A stretch of DNA of 49,944 nt from IMG/VR virus record IMGVR_UViG_3300024346_000104, positions 1 to 49,944 of that record; one strand, written 5' to 3'. This document shows, in pieces, positions 47,603-49,944 of this stretch (its first letter is position 1; each line of letters opens with the position of its first letter). Position numbers and translations under genes: made by a program. The notes below the pieces were generated by a model. That model did not search any database. It was not told where the DNA came from and worked only from the letters and a program-made list of their open reading frames with translations. Source of the stretch: a virus.

Positions 47603-48133
47603 ATGAAAATAGGATTTTGTGGAACAATGTCAGTAGGTAAAACAACGCTTGTAAATGCGTTAAAAGAATTACCTGAATTTAAAGACTATACTTTTAGAAC
47701 AGAGCGTTCAAAGTATTTAATGGAACTTGGTATTCCACTTAACACGGATTCAACTTCTAAAGGTCAAGCTGTATTTTTAGCTGAACGAGCAAGTGAATTA
47801 ATGCATGAAAATATTATTACAGATAGAACTATAATTGATGTAATGGCCTTTGCTAAAGCATCACAATCAATGAATTACTATGATGCTGAAAAATTTTGTG
47901 AATTTGCTAGAACGATGCTACATGAGTACGATTATTTATTTTATGTTTCTCCTGAAGGTGTGGAAATGGAAGATAATGGAGTTCGTGAAACGGATTTAAA
48001 ATATAGGGAAACAATTAATTTTATTATTAAATATCAATTAGACTCTAATAAACACAGAATTAAAAATTTAATTAGAATTAAAGGCAATACAGAAGAACGT
48101 ATTGCACAGGTGAAATCTGCCCTTTCTTTATAA
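47603..48133 (+). CDS. P-loop nucleotide kinase (AAA_28/NadR-like)
   Basis: 176 residues. The Walker A loop GTMSVGKTT is at about 7-15, IITDRTIIDVMAFAKA (about 72-87) carries the DR pair of kinases, and YDYLFYVSPEGVEMEDNGVR (about 112-131) matches the later strand and lid. The family includes the kinase domain of NadR and small dNMP-like kinases of phages, so a nucleoside or nucleotide substrate is likely. It follows the FAD-dependent gene and may act in the same redox or cofactor pathway, but that is a guess. Confidence 0.72.
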   Translation: MKIGFCGTMSVGKTTLVNALKELPEFKDYTFRTERSKYLMELGIPLNTDSTSKGQAVFLAERASELMHENIITDRTIIDVMAFAKASQSMNYYDAEKFCEFARTMLHEYDYLFYVSPEGVEMEDNGVRETDLKYRETINFIIKYQLDSNKHRIKNLIRIKGNTEERIAQVKSALSL

Positions 48134-48142
48134 TATTTATTA
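48133..48142 (+). promoter_or_regulatory. ATATTTATTA motif (candidate late promoter)
   Basis: One mismatch to ATATTTATAA, 12 bases before the ATG at 48155, overlapping the previous stop. Confidence 0.4.
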
Positions 48143-48154
48143 TCAAAATATAAA

Positions 48155-48658
48155 ATGAAAAAATCAGAATTAAAATCATACATTCGTGAAACTGTTATTA
48201 GTGAATTATCTCCACAAGATATAGCAGCCCAAAAATCAGCACAAGTAGCAGCGAATAAATCAGTTCAAGATTTAAATAAAAAAGTATCATCAACAACCGA
48301 ACCAACATCTAAAAAAGCAGCTTTAGATTCTTTAAATGCTGCTAAAACTAGATTACAGCAAATCACACAGAAAATAGCACAAAAACAACCTGTTCCTGTA
48401 GATATGCTCCCTGAAAATGAGGATGATTTTGATGCAGAACCAACAGCAAAAGATATTGCCGCTAATTCTTCAATTGCTAAATTACAATCCAAATATGGTG
48501 AAGTAGTTAAACAAATGAAATCAGTAGTAAACAAATATAAATCAGCTGAAAGTAGTGAAAAACAAAAATATGTTGACCAATTGAGGAATTTAACTAAGAT
48601 TAAAAAAGAAATCGAAGCTATGATTAATCCTTCAATGGACGACGAAGAAGAAATTTAA
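48155..48658 (+). CDS. Head protein with KKSEL leader, coiled coil, 167 residues
   Basis: The leader MKKSELKSYIRETVISELSP is almost the one at 41560. The rest is Ala/Lys/Ser-rich helix (QDIAAQKSAQVAANKSVQDL, KKAALDSLNAAKTRLQQITQ) with an acidic end (SMDDEEEI) and a central PENEDDFDAEPTAKDI. It looks like a scaffold or internal protein without enzyme motifs. It shares one base with the membrane gene that follows. Confidence 0.6.
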   Translation: MKKSELKSYIRETVISELSPQDIAAQKSAQVAANKSVQDLNKKVSSTTEPTSKKAALDSLNAAKTRLQQITQKIAQKQPVPVDMLPENEDDFDAEPTAKDIAANSSIAKLQSKYGEVVKQMKSVVNKYKSAESSEKQKYVDQLRNLTKIKKEIEAMINPSMDDEEEI

Positions 48659-49008
48659 TGAAATATATTAATCAAATTCTAAGTTATATTATAGTGATTA
48701 TTCTTACTTTGATAATCATTAATAACATACGTTTTGCAAAAGATATTGATTATAAAAATCAACTTAAAAGTCTTCATCAACAGAATGATTCCTTACAAGC
48801 TAATGTAGAATCTAATAAAGTTTTAATCAATTCTTTATTTTCTGAAATTAATACTTTTAAAACAAAAATTGAAGAAAATAAAAAAGAATTAGCTGATTTA
48901 AAACATAAAGCTAAAAAAAATAAAGATAAATATAATGAAGAATCTAATCGCATTAATTCTCTTAGTAATACTTCCCTTATCAGCGAGTTCACAATCGCTT
49001 TCGAATGA
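48658..49008 (+). CDS. Membrane protein with coiled coil, inner-spanin-like
   Basis: 116 residues. The N-terminal membrane anchor (LSYIIVIILTLIIINNIRFA) is followed by about 80 residues of coiled coil (LKSLHQQNDSLQANVESNKV, KTKIEENKKELADLKHKAKK), the layout of Rz-type inner spanins that bridge the periplasm at lysis. It overlaps the next gene by 74 bases, as spanin pairs often do. The holins and endolysin lie 40 kb away in this window, so a structural or adsorption role is also possible. Confidence 0.5.
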   Translation: MKYINQILSYIIVIILTLIIINNIRFAKDIDYKNQLKSLHQQNDSLQANVESNKVLINSLFSEINTFKTKIEENKKELADLKHKAKKNKDKYNEESNRINSLSNTSLISEFTIAFE

Positions 49009-49339
49009 TAGTTTATGTTGTGTTCCCTGTAAATCCTTAAAAAAGGCTTTACTTGTAAAAACTGAACGTGATTTTTTAAAAGAACAAATTGAAATCACTC
49101 GTGATTCTGTTGTTATTTTAACAAATATAGTAACAAATCAAGACTCTGTTATTGTTAAACAAGATACTACAATTTCTTTATATAAAAAAAATGAAATTGA
49201 ATTTACTCAATTTATAAAAAATAAAGATAGTGAAATCAAAATAAAAGACGAACAGATTAAAAAACAAAAAGCAAGAACCTTAATTGCTTGGATGGTTACA
49301 GGTTTAAATGCTGTTGTTTTTATTTTAGTGTTGTTATGA
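48935..49339 (+). CDS. Secreted or membrane protein, possible outer partner of the spanin-like protein
   Basis: 134 residues. A signal-peptide-like start (MKNLIALILLVILPLSASSQ) is followed by CCVPCKSLKKALLVKTERDF, a coiled-coil-like middle and a C-terminal hydrophobic helix (WMVTGLNAVVFILVLL). There is no clear lipobox, so it is not a standard o-spanin; it may be a two-anchor variant. It overlaps the previous gene by 74 bases in another frame and the terminase by four. Confidence 0.5.
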   Translation: MKNLIALILLVILPLSASSQSLSNDSLCCVPCKSLKKALLVKTERDFLKEQIEITRDSVVILTNIVTNQDSVIVKQDTTISLYKKNEIEFTQFIKNKDSEIKIKDEQIKKQKARTLIAWMVTGLNAVVFILVLL

Positions 49340-49944
49340 GTCAAGATTTAAGAGAAATAATTAGACAAGAATACATTAAATGTGCTAGTGATCCAGCACA
49401 CTTTATGAAAAAGTATTGTCATATCCAACATCCACAACGTGGACGAGTCATATTTAATCTATACCCTTTCCAAGAAAAAACATTACGCTTATTTAGAGAT
49501 AATCCTTACTCAATTGTATTAAAATCAAGACAGTTAGGTATATCAACATTAGCCGCAGGTTATTCTTTGTGGTTAATGTTATTCCAAAAGGATAAAAACG
49601 TGTTGTGTATTGCAACTAAGCAAGAAACAGCTAAAAACATGGTAACGAAAGTTAAATTCATGTTTGATAACTTACCTTCATGGCTTAAAATACCAGCAGA
49701 TGAACATAATAAATTAACCTTAAGATTAAATAACGGTTCTCAAATTAAAGCAACTTCCGCATCAAGTGATGCAGGTCGTTCAGAAGCAGTATCTTTACTA
49801 ATTGTCGATGAGGCTGCTTTTATTGAACAAATTGGAGAGATTTGGGCATCAGCACAACAAACCCTAGCAACAGGTGGTGGTGCTATTGTATTATCTACAC
49901 CTTATGGTACTGGTAATTGGTTTCATAAAACATGGGTTTCAGCT
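49336..49944 (+). CDS. 17: Terminase large subunit, T4 gp17-like (partial, 3' end beyond window)
   Basis: The first 203 residues are visible. The ATPase motor motifs are present: the adenine/Walker A region YPFQEKTLRLF and VLKSRQLGISTL (about 44-67), where the Lys lies before SRQ rather than after Gly; Walker B with catalytic Glu, LLIVDEAAFI (about 154-163); and the coupling motif VLSTPYGTGNWFH. It packages DNA into the head, cutting with a C-terminal nuclease domain that is outside the window. The gene follows the spanin-like pair with an ATGA overlap. Confidence 0.9.
   Translation, partial: MSQDLREIIRQEYIKCASDPAHFMKKYCHIQHPQRGRVIFNLYPFQEKTLRLFRDNPYSIVLKSRQLGISTLAAGYSLWLMLFQKDKNVLCIATKQETAKNMVTKVKFMFDNLPSWLKIPADEHNKLTLRLNNGSQIKATSASSDAGRSEAVSLLIVDEAAFIEQIGEIWASAQQTLATGGGAIVLSTPYGTGNWFHKTWVSA

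Noticed and set aside
31088-48133. NAD salvage pathway made of the nucleotidyltransferase domain and the NadR-like kinase
   Set aside because: The two lie 16 kb apart under different promoters, and neither substrate can be read from the sequence.

Overview
The window is part of the genome of a tailed, contractile (T4-like) bacteriophage. It is AT-rich, and every gene I can support lies on the + strand. The structural genes that place it are gp25-like and gp6-like baseplate wedge proteins, a gp5-like spike, a gp55-like late sigma factor and a large terminase cut off by the right edge. A host in the Bacteroidetes (probably flavobacteria) is inferred from twelve promoters of the form TTTG-N20-TATATTTA, which match the Bacteroidetes -33/-7 type (TTTG / TAnnTTTG). 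A Bacteroidetes-style histone H1-like protein points the same way. No species is named because nothing here decides it.

Layout. 1-5573: short host-promoter (probably early) units encoding a cysteine-peptidase-like protein, two DUF932 paralogues, a RecA/RadA-like ATPase, an SprT-like protease and several small unknown proteins. Most have a hairpin inside the promoter spacer and a conserved AAAGGTTATG start. 5579-7581: a cluster of six tRNAs (Leu, Thr, Met, Ser, Gln, Glu) with an HNH endonuclease, a tiny lipoprotein, a DIP1984-like protein and two unexplained, possibly structured RNA segments. 7629-8685: two small holin-like proteins and an amidase endolysin. 8782-11263: an HD hydrolase, small proteins and the late sigma factor. 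11299-27352: baseplate, tail and fibre genes, including a 1,898-residue protein. 27371-29896: a GIY-YIG-like nuclease, a primase, a RecB-like nuclease and a small unknown protein.

29938-45888 is the most unusual part: a long run of probable late genes whose products often begin with a short amphipathic helix of the type K-L-hydrophobic-x-L-L-x-E. This resembles the capsid-targeting peptides of T4 internal head proteins. Behind the helix sit varied domains: a zeta-toxin-like kinase, a nucleotidyltransferase, a Cys-His-Asp peptidase-like domain, a zinc ribbon, an HExxH protease, a HAD phosphatase, a PD-(D/E)XK-like nuclease and membrane segments. The larger proteins are punctuated by LNE/INE/LEE-(A/G) tripeptides like T4 prohead-protease sites. 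My main hypothesis is that this is a set of head-packaged, protease-processed cargo proteins delivered with the DNA. A 56-residue histone H1-like protein lies among them and may help compact DNA.

45941-48133 is an insert with its own terminator-promoter: an FAD-dependent oxidoreductase, a small protein and a P-loop nucleotide kinase. The window closes with another head-type protein, an overlapping pair of spanin-like membrane proteins and the terminase. Two promoter classes seem to run the genome: the host-type TTTG/TATATTTA boxes, and a motif ATATTTATAA without a -33 box. The second motif lies in front of late-type genes and may be read by the gp55-like sigma factor encoded at 10553-11263.
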